Notes under the pieces: model-generated
Told to the model about the DNA's origin: nothing
The model's database searches: none
The model's input: only the letters and a program-made list of their open reading frames with translations
DNA from: Oxyruncus cristatus
Taxonomy: Eukaryota > Chordata > Aves > Passeriformes > Cotingidae
DNA: 64,000 nucleotides
Direction of reading: 5' to 3'
Assembly: GCA_013399855.1 (NCBI GenBank)
Contig: VXAY01006786.1
Coordinates: 124,001-188,000, forward strand
Shown here: piece by piece, positions 1 to 12,456 of the stretch
How the letters are laid out: each line of letters starts with the position of its first letter
Position numbering within the stretch: the stretch's first letter is position 1
Position numbers and translations under genes: made by a program

Positions 1-400
1 GTATGAGGATCATGTCAACTATTCCTGATAACAGAGAGCCCTGATCCTGGTGGGCAGGGGAGAATCACTCGGAAAGGTGAGGAGCAACAGCTAAAAGTCA
101 CCTCCGCAGACTGAAACTATAATCTGCCGCAAATGTGTGGAAATGCAAACATAAATCATTCCTGTTGTTCTTGTCTCAGAGAAACGTGAGTGCTGTACAA
201 AAGGCAATGAACAAGCTTGCAACTAAATGCTTTGTATTATGTATACACTTATCTAAGATGTTCACAGTATTGTGTATGTAACACTATACAGATTTCTATA
301 TAATTATTTGTGAGAAACCTGCATCTTTAGAGAAATGCTATCATTTTACTGTGATGTGTTGCTGTAAATTCAAAAATAAAATAAGACTTTTGTCATGGTA
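1..400 (+). other. Possible 3' end (terminal exon/UTR) of an unidentified plus-strand gene
   Basis: The opening of the window ends in a well-formed polyadenylation context: AATAAA at 375-380, then a T-rich and GT-rich stretch at about 406-421. The three plus-strand frames close within the first 60 bases. One would end in the residues YEDHVNYS before a stop at 27-29, and another ends near 44. No family is recognisable from so few residues. The sequence from 60 to 400 is AT-rich with stops in all frames, as in a 3' UTR. It is equally possible that this is ordinary intergenic DNA with a chance AATAAA. Sequence upstream of the window would decide this. Confidence 0.28.
375..380 (+). terminator. 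Candidate poly(A) signal AATAAA with downstream GT-rich element
   Basis: The canonical hexamer AATAAA is followed about 30 bases later by a run of T and a TTGTTGTT-like stretch (406-421). This spacing is typical of a vertebrate cleavage and polyadenylation site. It supports, but does not prove, a transcript ending near 395-405. Confidence 0.35.
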
Positions 401-3160
401 ATAAGAATTTTTTTGTTGTTCACTTGCAATAACTCTTCATTATACAGTCAACCCCTCTGTGGACACATACAAAGTGAAAAAAATCTATCTGCAAATTCAC
501 AGCGAATTTGAAGAAAATTATACAAAGCCTTTGCATTGTAAGAAAGGTTGAAGATTATGCAATTTTGTCATTGTTTTCCTAACTTTCTATTTGGCTCATT
601 GTAACTATGGAATGGCTTTTCCTAGAAATTTAAATTTATTTAATATGTTGGTTTTGGCAAAGACTGATGTCTCGACTGGATGCAGAGGCCTTTTTGGCAG
701 AATTAATTAGTACTAATAGCATAAATAACATGGTTTCTTGCATATCTCAAGGGCTGTGATGGATTCCACATGGTCCTAAAAAGGAATAAAGCACTGGAGC
801 AAATAAAAGGGGGGTATACAGTCTCATTCTTGCTTATCATACATTCCTGAAAGCCAAAATCATGACCTATGTTTTCTAGAGCATAGTTCACTGGGAAATT
901 TATGCTGGCAAAATAGCTTTAGTGGCTTCAAGGTGGCCACAGGGTATGAGCTAGTTAGCTATGATGAAGGGATGAACTAAGGATTAGCGGAATAGGAGCA
1001 GAGTCAAGGATGTGGAAACAACCTTAATCATGTGTCTTCTTGACTCATAGTATTTGAGTTCATGAGTAAGTGTGCAGATGAATGTTCACTTATAAGGTTG
1101 CTACATTTTTCTAAGTATTTTCCCTTGAAGAATATTTAAATTGATTGGCATTTTAGCAGTTTTCTTTTCTGTGTTTAGCCACATATAGGTGAAACAGAAA
1201 ACAGATTAGCTGTTAGAATGCAATTCAGTCTCACTGTGTAACCCAGGGCATGACCACTTGCTTTTCTGTACATCTGTTTATTTCTTTTTCTAACTTGCTT
1301 TACAGTTTGATTGTGCGGATTTATTCACCCACATTTAGACATTTCTTCAATACCCTGAATGCCAGGGTACTGTAGCAGAGCAGATCAATGCAGCTTTTTA
1401 AATATACTTCCTTAAGTATTTCTGTGACGGGGCTTTAAGCTATTGCAATGTTATGAATCCCTAAAGAAAGGAGAAAGATTAGTTGATGGTGCTGTGCAAC
1501 TCATGTAGTAAGTCTGAAGTGTGATATGAACAATTAGATGCTTGCACTAACAAGTAGGGTGTCTGTGGTTTAGTGGAGGGTTATTGAAGGTCTGCCCAAG
1601 ATGCCAGGACAGTTGAGTAGATTTGGAATGTCTAAGAACAGCTTTCAAAGGAAAACCTGGGAACCAATCTGATGGTATTGTTAATGGCTGGGATGTGTGC
1701 TCGGTATGCAGGGGAAGTGTCTTCTCAGTTAGAAAGCTCGTAGTAGAGGATAACTGCTGCACAATGTGTTGTGTAAGGAATCGATGAAATATTTATAAGG
1801 GGTAGTCAGAGATGGAAATACTTGAATTGTAAATGCAGGACCATTAGACCCTAAAATACACAGTTTGATTGCGGGCATGCATGCCTGGTCCAGGGTTGAC
1901 CCTAGCTGCATGGCTGGGTGAGCTGACTGAGATTGCTTCCTGAAGGCAAGAGGACTGGAAACAGATTCTGAAGCAGTCAGTTTTGGTGTGTGGATCAGTT
2001 GTACCCTGACATGCTTTTATGGGCTAGTGGAAAGGTCAAAGAGAAGCCCTGGAAGATGCAGTGAGTGATACAGATTGGCAGAACATGTCTAATATATATG
2101 TTTTTGCAGCACCATCCAGGTTTCGCTAACTGTGAGAGAAAGAATGGTCTCCTGATGTGCTTCAGTATGTGTTTTGTGTTAAAGGAAGAAGTATTACTGT
2201 TCACCTGCAAGTGTCCAGCCAGGTCAGATGCTAACCACCCTGTGAGCTAGAAGGGCTTATATTTAAGTTCAAAAAATGGAATTCTTGAGTTTAATGAGCT
2301 ACAGAGCTGCACCTCTGCAAAATCAGACCTGAAAGGGAAATTCTTTAACTTCACCTGAGCAAATATCTTGGGTTTTTTTTCTGATGATAACTGAGACATT
2401 TCAGATAAAAACTTCTAAAGAATCACAGACAAAGTATAATTTGATCTGTGCTTAATAAAGTTTGCAAGCAGGGGCTTCGCATCTTGTTTTGAGTCTTGGG
2501 CCAAATGTAAAACCTGAAATGCCAAGTGGACATCACCTTGAAAACAAACTCTCTTTTGATTATGAGATATGGTGGTGACCTGATGAACTATGGAAAACAA
2601 TTTTCACAGAAGACCTCCAAAATATGCTGTTGTAGCCTTTGGATCACTAAGTTACAAGCTGCACAGTTGGAGAAAATTAATAGTCTTCTTTATGGAAAGA
2701 ACTGAAGTCTGTTTGTACTATTTATTGGTGCTTTGTGAGGATGTGTGTTTATTATCTGGCAATGGTCCTAGCTCTTGCTCAACTTACTCTACTAATGGTG
2801 TTTTTCCTACCTGCCCATGCAGTGAACTCAGTGCTAGAGTCAGACAGTAAAACTGTTGCTTCTACCTCATGCATAATCCTGAGTAGCAAAAGAGAGGGTT
2901 TCCAGCAAAGCAAACTGATCAGAAGTGTCATCAGCTAGGAAAGCGATATGCAAAATGCCTTCACAGTACAAAACCTACAATTGTCTATCCACGTCTGCAC
3001 AAGCATCACAGAAAGAGTACTGGAGGAAAGCAGTGAGGCAGAGTGGGACCTTCTTACACCAGCTGAGAGCTGAGCCCACAGGCTTTTATTTGCCACGACA
3101 GCAACACAGTCCAGTGCCTTTCATCATCATAGGTTCTAAGAAATTATGTTAAGTCAGAAG

Positions 3161-3219
3161 GGGTGGGGTTTTGTTTGGTTTTGGGGAGCTGTTTGGTTGT
3201 TTGGTTTTGGAGGTATTTT
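3161..3219. repeat. G/T-rich low-complexity block
   Basis: The plus strand is almost purely G and T here, made of irregular GTTT and GGTTTT blocks. It does not have a fixed period. A similar block lies at 4081-4162. Both look like decayed simple sequence. Confidence 0.6.
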
Positions 3220-4080
3220 TTAGTATTATTATTTTAATCTATGTCCTCTGTAGGCTTTCATTAATGAAAACAACTTTTCATATAGTGGTGAAAACTTAAG
3301 CACATCATAAGAATATTTGTAAGTATCTAATGAACAGCACATTTCCTCTGACAGCATCCTCAGAAGCTCTTAATCAATGCTGGCTGCTGTTCTGCCGTTA
3401 CCTGGTAGGGGAGATCAGCTCCTGTCCCAAAGCACTGCGGGCGCTGTCCCCAGATGTGACTCCCACTGGCCAACAGTTCCTGGGCAACACTGGTGGGGTG
3501 GTCAGGTGGGGCTGTATCCTTGTGGTTTAAAGATCTTTGCTGATAAGGGATGTGCCAAACCACTGGAAGGAGTAGAGGTCACTGACAATATCTCTGGCTT
3601 ACTTTCTTTGGGATTTTCCCTCTTTACATGAGCACCTTTTAATGGAGATGACTTTTGGAGTATTGGATAGGCCTATTGAACAGTTTATGCAAGCATACCA
3701 GGCTCTTGCTGATGTTCTCAGTCTGGTGATGTGGTGAGGGAAGAGTCAGCAGTGTTCTCTGCCATCCTTGAAAGACTATCTGCTTTTTGGTACTTTTATG
3801 AAGATATGTTTCACAAAGGATAATTATCCTCTTAAGTCATAGATCTGTCACTAAGGTGGCATCTTCCACTGGTTGAGAAGAAATGGGATGAGACTACTGG
3901 GAATAGAACAAAAAGGCAGAGAAAAAATTCAGACATCTGAATGCAGTCAGACCTTTGCCAGCTGGGGAATGATCTCCTTGAAAAGCTTTTATTTCAACAG
4001 TATGACAGATCCAGAGAAGACAAAAGAATTGTTTGTGTGTTTTTTTTTTTTCTAAACAGTTATAGCTGTTTTCCTCTGGT

Positions 4081-4162
4081 TCTTTGTGTTTTGGGTTTGT
4101 TTGTTTGGTTGGTTGGTTTTGGTGTTTTTGTGGTTGTGGTGGTGGTGGTGGGTTTTTTTTTT
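4081..4162. repeat. G/T-rich simple-sequence block with (TTTG)n, (TTGG)n and (GGT)n parts
   Basis: The block passes from TTTG units through TTGG units into a run of GGT triplets, then a T tract. It gives false open frames rich in Phe, Val, Gly and Cys on the plus strand. No function is apparent. Confidence 0.7.
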
Positions 4163-5053
4163 CCTATCACTCCCCTCCTTGTACCCCACCACTGACCTGT
4201 ATAACTAACCAGAAAATAAGCAAGTCAAGAGATGGGAAATGCAGTGTAGTTTCTGGAAACACAACAGATTAGAAATTGATGTTGATGGTGCAGTGTCAAC
4301 AAGCTTCCAACTTACAGCCTTAATGACTGATTTGGTAGATTTTTAATTTTCAGAGTTATTTATAAGGACAAAGGCCAGTAACATTTTATTTTTAAGAAAA
4401 TAGGGGTTAACTTTAAATTTTGCCTAAAGTAGACTACCCATCACATGCCACGTCTGTGTGTTTACCTGTCTATTTCCATGAATCTTTCACCAACAGCTGT
4501 GAAGAAACCACTTGTCCTGCTTGAGGATTCTGAAGGTCTGCAAGCTGCACTTTGGTCTTCAAGGTTCTTGTTAAATAATTCACATTGGGCTGAAGCCTAC
4601 TGGTTTTGTTTTAATTCATATCCAAGGGTTATAAAAAAAATTCAATACTAAATTTTTAAATATTTTTGCTGCATTGTCAATCTATGACACGTTCAGGTCT
4701 ATGACGGACTTCTGAGGAGAACTGATGTGTGTCTTTAAGTGGTGCATGGAAGGTACAGGTATTAGAAATCACAAAGGGACAGTTTTGTTGTGAGACCTAG
4801 CGGGGCTCTCTTCCCTTCCTCTTCCCATATGGATGATGGGCAGTACTAGCACTAGGGCACGAATCATGCCACTTGCAATGATGTCCTCTCGGTAGATCTC
4901 CTGCATCAACTCTCATGCTCTGAGTTAAGTTAAATACTAGCCATTTATTACTGTGTGGTGCACTTCCAACAACACTAATCCACATGGATATGAAATCCAG
5001 AAGAGAAAGTGCTTTAAGATATGCTATTAATAGATGAAGCATTTATCAGAATA

Positions 5054-5075
5054 AATAAATAAATATTTATTTATT
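5054..5075. repeat. 22-bp perfect AT palindrome
   Basis: Eleven bases (5054-5064, made of TAAA-type units) are followed directly by their exact reverse complement (5065-5075). It arises where a short (AAAT)n run meets its complement. It could extrude as a cruciform, but short AT palindromes of this type are common by slippage. Confidence 0.7.
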
Positions 5076-7950
5076 CTTCATGAGATCTTTGATGAGGTTT
5101 GACAAACTTTGTGGACTGCTCTTGCTCCAATGATGACTCAGTTCTGTGCTGGTTTTGTGGCTTCTTTTAGTTGATATATCTACTGGTTAAGCAAGTGCCC
5201 GAAGGCAGTAGAGGGACATAGAGTACAAGCCCCAAGTCATTTGGGGCCAAGTTTCTGAAGGTTTCCATCTGTTTAAATGGGAGCCAGGTACCTAAGTACT
5301 TAGAAAAAAAAAAAAAAATCTAGGCCTTACTTCTTAGTGTACTGATCACATATAGCAAACACTGATTTTCCCTAAATCCTGAAAGCGTGAGACAAGTTCT
5401 GTGGATAAAGTAATGCTAGTGATGTGTTTGGAACAAAAATAAATTACAACTGGCAATTAAGCCACTGCTGGTAATGATCATCTAATTGAAGGGACCTCAT
5501 TTGTTACACAAGGAGCTCATGGCAACAGACTGTAAAATAATTGCTACACTTGTGTAAAAATTAGGGGAATAATGAGGGCTTTGTTTTATTTTGGATGCTT
5601 CTACTTTTGTCGACCAAATTTGAGAGGGACTGCCATGAGAAGGCCAAAAGATTCGGGCAGAAGTAGAGGTTTTGATGGAGGAATCAGTCCTCTAAACTAC
5701 ACATATGCTGGTGGAAGAGAATCTTGCCAAAGCCTTAGATAATATAGCAGGAATCCACAGTTTTATGGCTGGAGTTTTTTTTTTCCTTGTTAAGCTGAGC
5801 ACTCTCTCTGTTGAATTTAAAATGCATTTTGTCCTCAACAGAATGTTTGGGGATCTCCTCACAAAAGAAGGAAATATTGGTGGGTGAGCCTTGTACATTG
5901 CATGCACGGTTAGTTTTTATGATTCTTGACCTAGAACTGGAATTCCACCTCAGAGAAGAAAAGAGTCACAACCGGAAACCACAGCAGTGCGCATTCAAAC
6001 CAGGCCAGAAAGAGGGACAATGTTTCAACTCCCTCTACCTCATGATAGGTTGTTTGATGCAAGGGTGCCTTGAGGAAGACAGCAATTGCCTCTGCTGCCA
6101 CAGTCATCTTTGGAGAGTCTCATGTTTAAACATATTCCTGACAGTTGTTTAGCCAAGAAGCAGATCTATGCTTCATATTTGGATAAAACCTTGTAGCTTT
6201 TCTCTAGGATTTCTTTTTCTGGAAAAAAATGACATGCCTGGATAAGATAGTTGTTTTGCTGAGTAGACAGGAGGAAGAAGGCAACAAACCTCTCAAAGGT
6301 ACCGGTTGTTCTCCAGGAAAAAGGCTGATGTTCCTGCTGGTTGGCTTCTTCATTCAGATTTTCTCCAGCCATCTCAGAGACGGGACCAGCCCAGTTCATC
6401 ACTGCTGCTGTTGTTTTACTTGCTATAGCTCAGTGCTGAGATGCACCTGACAACTTTGCATATTTGTCCCCTGGAAGTTCTGGTGATGCTGACTAAGGTG
6501 AGGAAAGTTTTTATCAAGCCTGGGACAGACCAATTGAAATTTGAAGCCTGTTTCAAATATGTTTCTGCTTTTTATCAGGAGTTGCTTTGGTACCAAGGAA
6601 CGGAACTTCCCTTCGGAGTACTTTTCATAGTCCCTGTAGCGATTAAATTATATAGCCATATCTTTTGATCTGGAATCAAAGAGCTTCTCAGCCTTTTAGT
6701 GTTCTGGATACAAGAATAGATCTGGGGAGTGTTGCTTTGGCCATTATATAACCAACAGTGGCAAAGATGGCACTTATTTCTGGTGATTAGACAGTAATTG
6801 CACTTAGATGATTCCAAATAAAAAAAAATTAACAGTTCTTTGCAACAGTAATGAAAAAGTTAATAGTAATATTGTGTAATTTACTTGTGATGAGAGTGTA
6901 CACTGAGGGTCAGTTAGTGCTACTGCTCACTTGGGTTTTGGCACATAAAATGAAATTATATGACTATATTAAGTCTCATCTGGCTTTTAGGATTCATTGA
7001 GCTGGAATCTAGTTTCAAATCCCTTAAAATAATTACTGGGAATTTGCATAGTTTGATGACGTTAGCCAGGATTTATGCTGATGTAACTGAGATCAGTTTC
7101 AATCTCAAAGCTCTGCAATTACAGTGCAAAAGCATGTAAAAGTGTTTGTGGGTTGATTATTTACTACACGGTTTGTTTTTGGCCTCTCCTTGTAGGCCAG
7201 CAGTGACAGATTGCACTGTCAGACGAGCTCATGACTGAGTGAGTCAAAGAGCCTGGGTTTGCAGTGCTGGATTTCTCAAGGAAAAGGCTGGGTGGTAATG
7301 GTGACACCCTATTTCAATATACATTCCTATCAGGGAGGGGACACTGAGAGACACCAACTAAAATACAAGCTGCATCGAATACATGAAGTTTCCTTGACTG
7401 TAACTTGGACTATAACTGTAATTTGTCTAATTTTGCATATGATGGAACATTTTGAGGACACTTTTTGCTTGCTTTACAACTGGTGAGAGCTTTGGCAGGA
7501 TTTATATTCTCCTTGTGTATACTTCTAAGCAAAGATATGCCAGAATGTCAGCATCCCAGCAGGATACTGTCGGAACGCAACAGAAAAGCAGTGTATGGAA
7601 GGGATTGGGAGGACAAAAAGAGACTGAATGCAATTAAATTGTAATAGGATGGTGATTAAAATTCCCTTGGCTTCTGAAATGAGCATGTAACTTCATCTTA
7701 ACCAAAACCGCGTGTCCATTTTTCAAGACAGTAGTTAAGAACAGCTGAGTGAAAATGGCCATTCATATCTCTGACTAGCCTTGCAAAGGTGCATACCTAA
7801 GTGGTAGTAAGTCTTCTATCACCTTCCCACTTAGGAAAAAAAATAAAAACAACAAAACCAAAATATCACCCTTATTATCAGTCCAGAGTTTCAGTGTTCT
7901 CTTTTTACTCTGATATAAATCCGTAAAGTAGAAGAAGAATGTGGATGTCA

Positions 7951-7955
<5 letters not shown>

Positions 7956-7985
<30 letters not shown>
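7956..7985 (+). repeat. Poly(A) tract of 30 bases
   Basis: Thirty consecutive A residues follow AT-rich unique sequence. CR1, the dominant avian retroposon, does not leave a poly(A) tail, so a long A run can mark a rare processed retrocopy. However, the 300 bases upstream show no recognisable gene or small-RNA sequence and I find no clear flanking duplication. A simple mononucleotide microsatellite is the more cautious reading. Confidence 0.8.
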
Positions 7986-7991
<6 letters not shown>

Positions 7992-10900
7992 TCTAGTGCT
8001 CTGAAGAAAGATTAAGCTGTAAGACACAACAAGAATATGTAAATCTCACAATACTGTAGACCTACATTTCTTCTTCAATACTTTATTTTCTATTAGTTTT
8101 ATTGGGAAAAAAATAGTTAAAAATAAGAAATTTTATTTCATGCAGTAAAGTGAGTGAGGAAAGTTTTCACAGTGCTACACAATTTCTGATTTAGAGCCCA
8201 TAATGCTGTGAGACATCTGGATACTTTTTTTTTCTCTAAATAGGTTGACCCTTCTGCAGTTCTCTTGAGTGAAATTCTGGCTTCATTAAAATCAAAAGCA
8301 AAATTCTTATTGACTTCTGTGGGCCAGGATTTTGTCTTGGCACACTTTCCATAAGAACCTTTCGTCTTTCAGACCATGACTCTGTGGAGCACTTAAACAT
8401 ATGGTTTCCTCTCAGAATGTCTATTTGTTAGCAGAAAAATGCTCTTGAAAATATGTTCATCATCAAGATAGGTAATACTAGCACCACTCAGAGACATCAG
8501 CTGGGAGAAAATACATTTTGAAGGAAATGTGCCCATTTTATTTATTTTATCCTGTGAACATTTTAGGCTGCTTGTAAGAATCCAATGGGTGCACTTTTCC
8601 TTTAGATTTGCCTAGCAACTTTTCATTTCTGGCTTCCATAGAAGCAGGAGTGCTTTGATGAACATTTCTGTGGAGATAATTAATTTCAGTATTTCATGAA
8701 CTGTATATTAAAAGTAGAAAAAATAAGGGAAGTTAAAGAATCAGAAAGTTAAGTAACCAGATTAAAAGCATGTGGCTCATAAAAAGGTTGTGCAGTTGCT
8801 GTAGTTGTTCCAAGGAAGAATTTCATTAGTTGCCTGTCTGCTACTTGCTTTTTTATCCTATTCAGATTTATAAGACAAAAAAAGGTGAAAATATACGTAT
8901 GTTTGCTGCTACTTTCAACATTCTGCCAAAAAAACCCAAAAAAACCAAAAAAAACAGGGGATGGGGGGAACATTTAGGTCAAAAGTTACTGTTCTGCTGA
9001 AGAAAGGGAATTGCAGATTGCTGAGGGCATCTCATTAGCATCAGTATCTGCTTCTCTGAATGAGTGGCAATAAGTGGATGTCAGAGCTGAAGAAAAAATG
9101 AGAACACATTGCACCTCAAGTGAATCGTCCCAAATATCATCTTCCCTGCTGCAGCTTTTTACCTCTGGTGAAAGCCCAGTGATTTCTGGAACTTCTCTGA
9201 GAAGCCACAGACTATTGCTTTGCAGCCCTTGCAATGGAGTTTTCAGGAGAATTCAACATGATGCAGAGCCAAGGGCAGTCACAGGCCTTGCTACAAGAGA
9301 CTCAGGGGTCACCAGGCAGTGCTTGTCTGTGAAAGCTGATGTGTTCTAGTCGTATGGGTAAGGACTGTAGGTCAGCAATTGTCAGTAGCACATATCTGGC
9401 TCAGGAATACAGTCAGAGCTGACTCCAATGAGCTGCTGTGAAGAAAGACACTTAATGCCACCAAAGGTGTACCACTGGTCACCAAGCTTTTAATTAAAAA
9501 AAAAATCGATGTTAGTATAGTCAAAGTAACAGGCAAATTTTAAATGGTGCATCTCTTGGAAGAAATGTGAATATTTTATTTAAATTAACAAAATCTGCAG
9601 TTCTGATTTGGAAACAGCTCCATGTATCCCTTCTGCACATACAGGCCTTTGCATTGAGAAATCTGTGGTAGAAGGAATGACTGCTGTAATTTGCATTCAT
9701 CTCGTTAGTTTGTTTATAGAATGCCCTGAAGAGAGACTTTTTGTGTGAGTCAGTATGAGCAGATGGAAATAAGAGACCTAATAATAAAATGTGTACTTAA
9801 GAAAGACATAAAATTTTACATGAAGGCAGAGAAAATTGAACATGGATCCCAGTTACTTTTAAGACAGGAACAGTTTTACCAGCGTGAACAAGGGAAGAAT
9901 ATGGCCCAGTGGATACTGGTAATTTGATTTTATGTACAAACACAGAGATGCTGGGAGCATACAGTATTGATAATTAGGGCTTCAGAGTACTGGATACACT
10001 GCATATCTCCTCAGAGCTATGAAGCGCATGCATGTTGAAACCAAAAGTTTAAACAATACAAGCAGTGAGAAAATTTGTGCAATCTACGTTTTCCTCAATT
10101 CCCTGTAATAACATGCCATTTAAATTCTAAAAAGACACTCCCCTGATATTTCCATTAACTGAACCCAGTCTCCCAAGAGGAGGTGAAAGGGAGGAGAATG
10201 GGCGTTCACTTTTCCTGTCTACAGTGAAGCATTTTCTCATACCTATGACTAAGGAGGGAATTTTGCAGCTGAGGCTGTTTTTCCTCTCTGTCTACTATGT
10301 TTCTTAATACAGTGATATGAGGAAACATTGCTTAACTTTGGTCACTTGTCCAGGGGACAAAAGAGGGAAGGGAAGTGATGCATGCTGGCTCCAATGTCTG
10401 CTCCAGGTGTGAGGGGTGGACTTGTGACTCTGCAAAATTTTCCCAAGACTCAACCCAGTTTTTGAGTCCTTTTGTATTCACTCTGACTTCTAACTTCCTT
10501 TTGGAGCAGTGATTCTGTAACAACTTTGTTGTGTCTTGGTCTCCTGCTCATCCTTTTCCTGTGGTCCTGAGTTAGTGCAGTCTGTGGCAAACTGCTGCTG
10601 GTTATTTCAGAGCCTTCCTGGCTGCAGCATTTCTCCTAGACACTTCCTAGGCTCTTCACAACTGCCTGTACTCCCTGCACCTGCATTCAGATCCCTGGAG
10701 GGGGGATGAGTATAGATCCCTTAAATACTCATCTGCTCTTTACACCTATTGGAGGCATCTCTGGTCTTATCTGATACCAGAAGTATTGAACCAGTGTATT
10801 GCTCAGATTGTCTTGGTTTGTCCCAACATGGCATAGTTACACCAGTAAATTCTAGATCAGATAAAGGCTCTTTGAACACAAACTTGAAGGATGTATGTGT

Positions 10901-11966
10901 ATAAGAAGACAAACAGAAGAAAGCAGGCTTTTGAAACGCGGTAAACCTTAAACATCACCACATAGAGGCTGTATTTAGATCTTGAGCTTTCGAATCCAAA
11001 CTGGGGCAGGTTGCCCAGCATGGTAAAGTGTCTGCCCTTTGGTGTAAGCAGACTAGCTGTTATACAGCCCTACATAAAAACAGGGAACATAGTCTATTCT
11101 TAGTGATGGCATCCCCTTTAGGAGTAAGAAAGATCCTTAACAGTTCATGAGCAACCAAACAAGATCTGCTTACGTGCGGCTCACAGCACATCCCACGTCT
11201 TAATAGACAAATTGTCTCCTGGATACTTCACAACCCATTCAAGATTATTTATATGCTCTCCCACATGAGATTACAACATTTCTCTGATGGCCATTACAGC
11301 AACGGCCTACCTGGAATAGCAGTATGAAAGAATCTCTGATCTTTCACTTCACAGACAGCAGCCAGAGGCAAAGATCAGAGCCAGCTTGCTGGTCCAAGGG
11401 ATCTCTCTCCACTTGGTCCACAGCACCTACTTCGAGAGGTTCTGTTTTGCACAGTGGTATTTTGAACTGTGTACGTGAGCTTGAAAGAGGCAAACCTATT
11501 TGCTGTTGGACTTTGAGCAAATAGGAAATAGGAGGACTTTGAAGAAATTGTACTTGTGATGAGTTTAAATAAGATAAATATTACATAAACCTTCTGGCTA
11601 CCTTAGTTATTTATGAACTCACAGGAGTTTAATTCCTGAAGCAGGAAGAACTCAAACCTCAAAGCTTTCTGTACCTGAGCCCTGTGACTTAAGGTCACTG
11701 AATAATCGACTTTTCGATATTTTCCTTTGGCTGCACAACATATATGCAAAATTCCGGAGTCTTTTCAGAGAAGACTTGAAGATATGGTATATGTGACTGG
11801 GTATTAAGCACACCTTTAAATACTGCTGGTGTCAGGCAAACTTGACAAATATATATGAAATGTGGTTTAATGTCATCTACAAATTTTGTCTGAATAAATA
11901 AGAATGATAATCAGTTTCTGACAGTACCTTCTGTAACAGCCAAACTATAAATGTATCCTTTGGGCC

Positions 11967-11972
11967 AATAAA
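11967..11972 (+). terminator. Isolated AATAAA within CCAATAAAG context
   Basis: AATAAA is followed immediately by a T-rich stretch (GCTTTGTTTTT). No exon can be seen upstream, so its use as a poly(A) signal is unproven. The same nine-base core CCAATAAAG recurs near 35.47 and 39.08 kb. Confidence 0.2.
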
Positions 11973-12431
11973 GCTTTGTTTTTAACTTCACTTCCTCAGA
12001 TATTTCAGAATGGGGAATTTTACATTGTCTGCTCCAGCTATGGTTAGTCTTGAAGAAAAGAATGTTCTTCTAAGTCTCTGTAACTCAGAGTCAGAAATGG
12101 TGAAGTAGGCAAAGTAAAATTATTTGAAAATCTACCAAGACCCATTCCAGACATAAAACTGAATCTCAGATTCTAGAATCTTGTTTAACCATAAGGCCAG
12201 TTCTTCCATCTGCTTTAAATAATTCTGAAAAATGCTTTTTAGAAAATATCTTCAGACTATTCTGCTTACTCTCTGGAATTCTTTATATAAAATTTGTTTC
12301 AAAAATATTGCTATTTACAGAGAGAAACATATGGAAAGAGTTTCACATAATTTTTTTTCTGTATCATAGCTGGGATTGATTAACGTGACTTGGGTTTAAA
12401 AAAAAAAACAACCCCAAAAAAACACCAACCT

Positions 12432-12456
12432 CCCCCCCCCCCCAAAAAAAAAAAAA
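12432..12456. repeat. Adjacent C12 and A13 homopolymer tracts
   Basis: Twelve C residues (12432-12443) run directly into thirteen A residues (12444-12456). They sit at the end of a longer A/C-rich block that begins near 12398. On the minus strand this is a T run followed by a G run. Base counts in such tracts are often wrong in assemblies. Confidence 0.8.

Larger units (their letters stand above)
411..7955. other. Unique AT-rich non-coding DNA, no gene recognised
   Basis: Reading both strands shows only short open frames without domains, signal peptides or recognisable family motifs. Frames on opposite strands overlap and none is clearly bounded by splice sites. The stretch contains two G/T-rich low-complexity blocks near 3.2 and 4.1 kb and an AT palindrome near 5.06 kb, listed separately. 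No CR1, LTR or DNA-transposon copy is recognisable by eye. Old diverged repeats could be missed. Confidence 0.6.
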
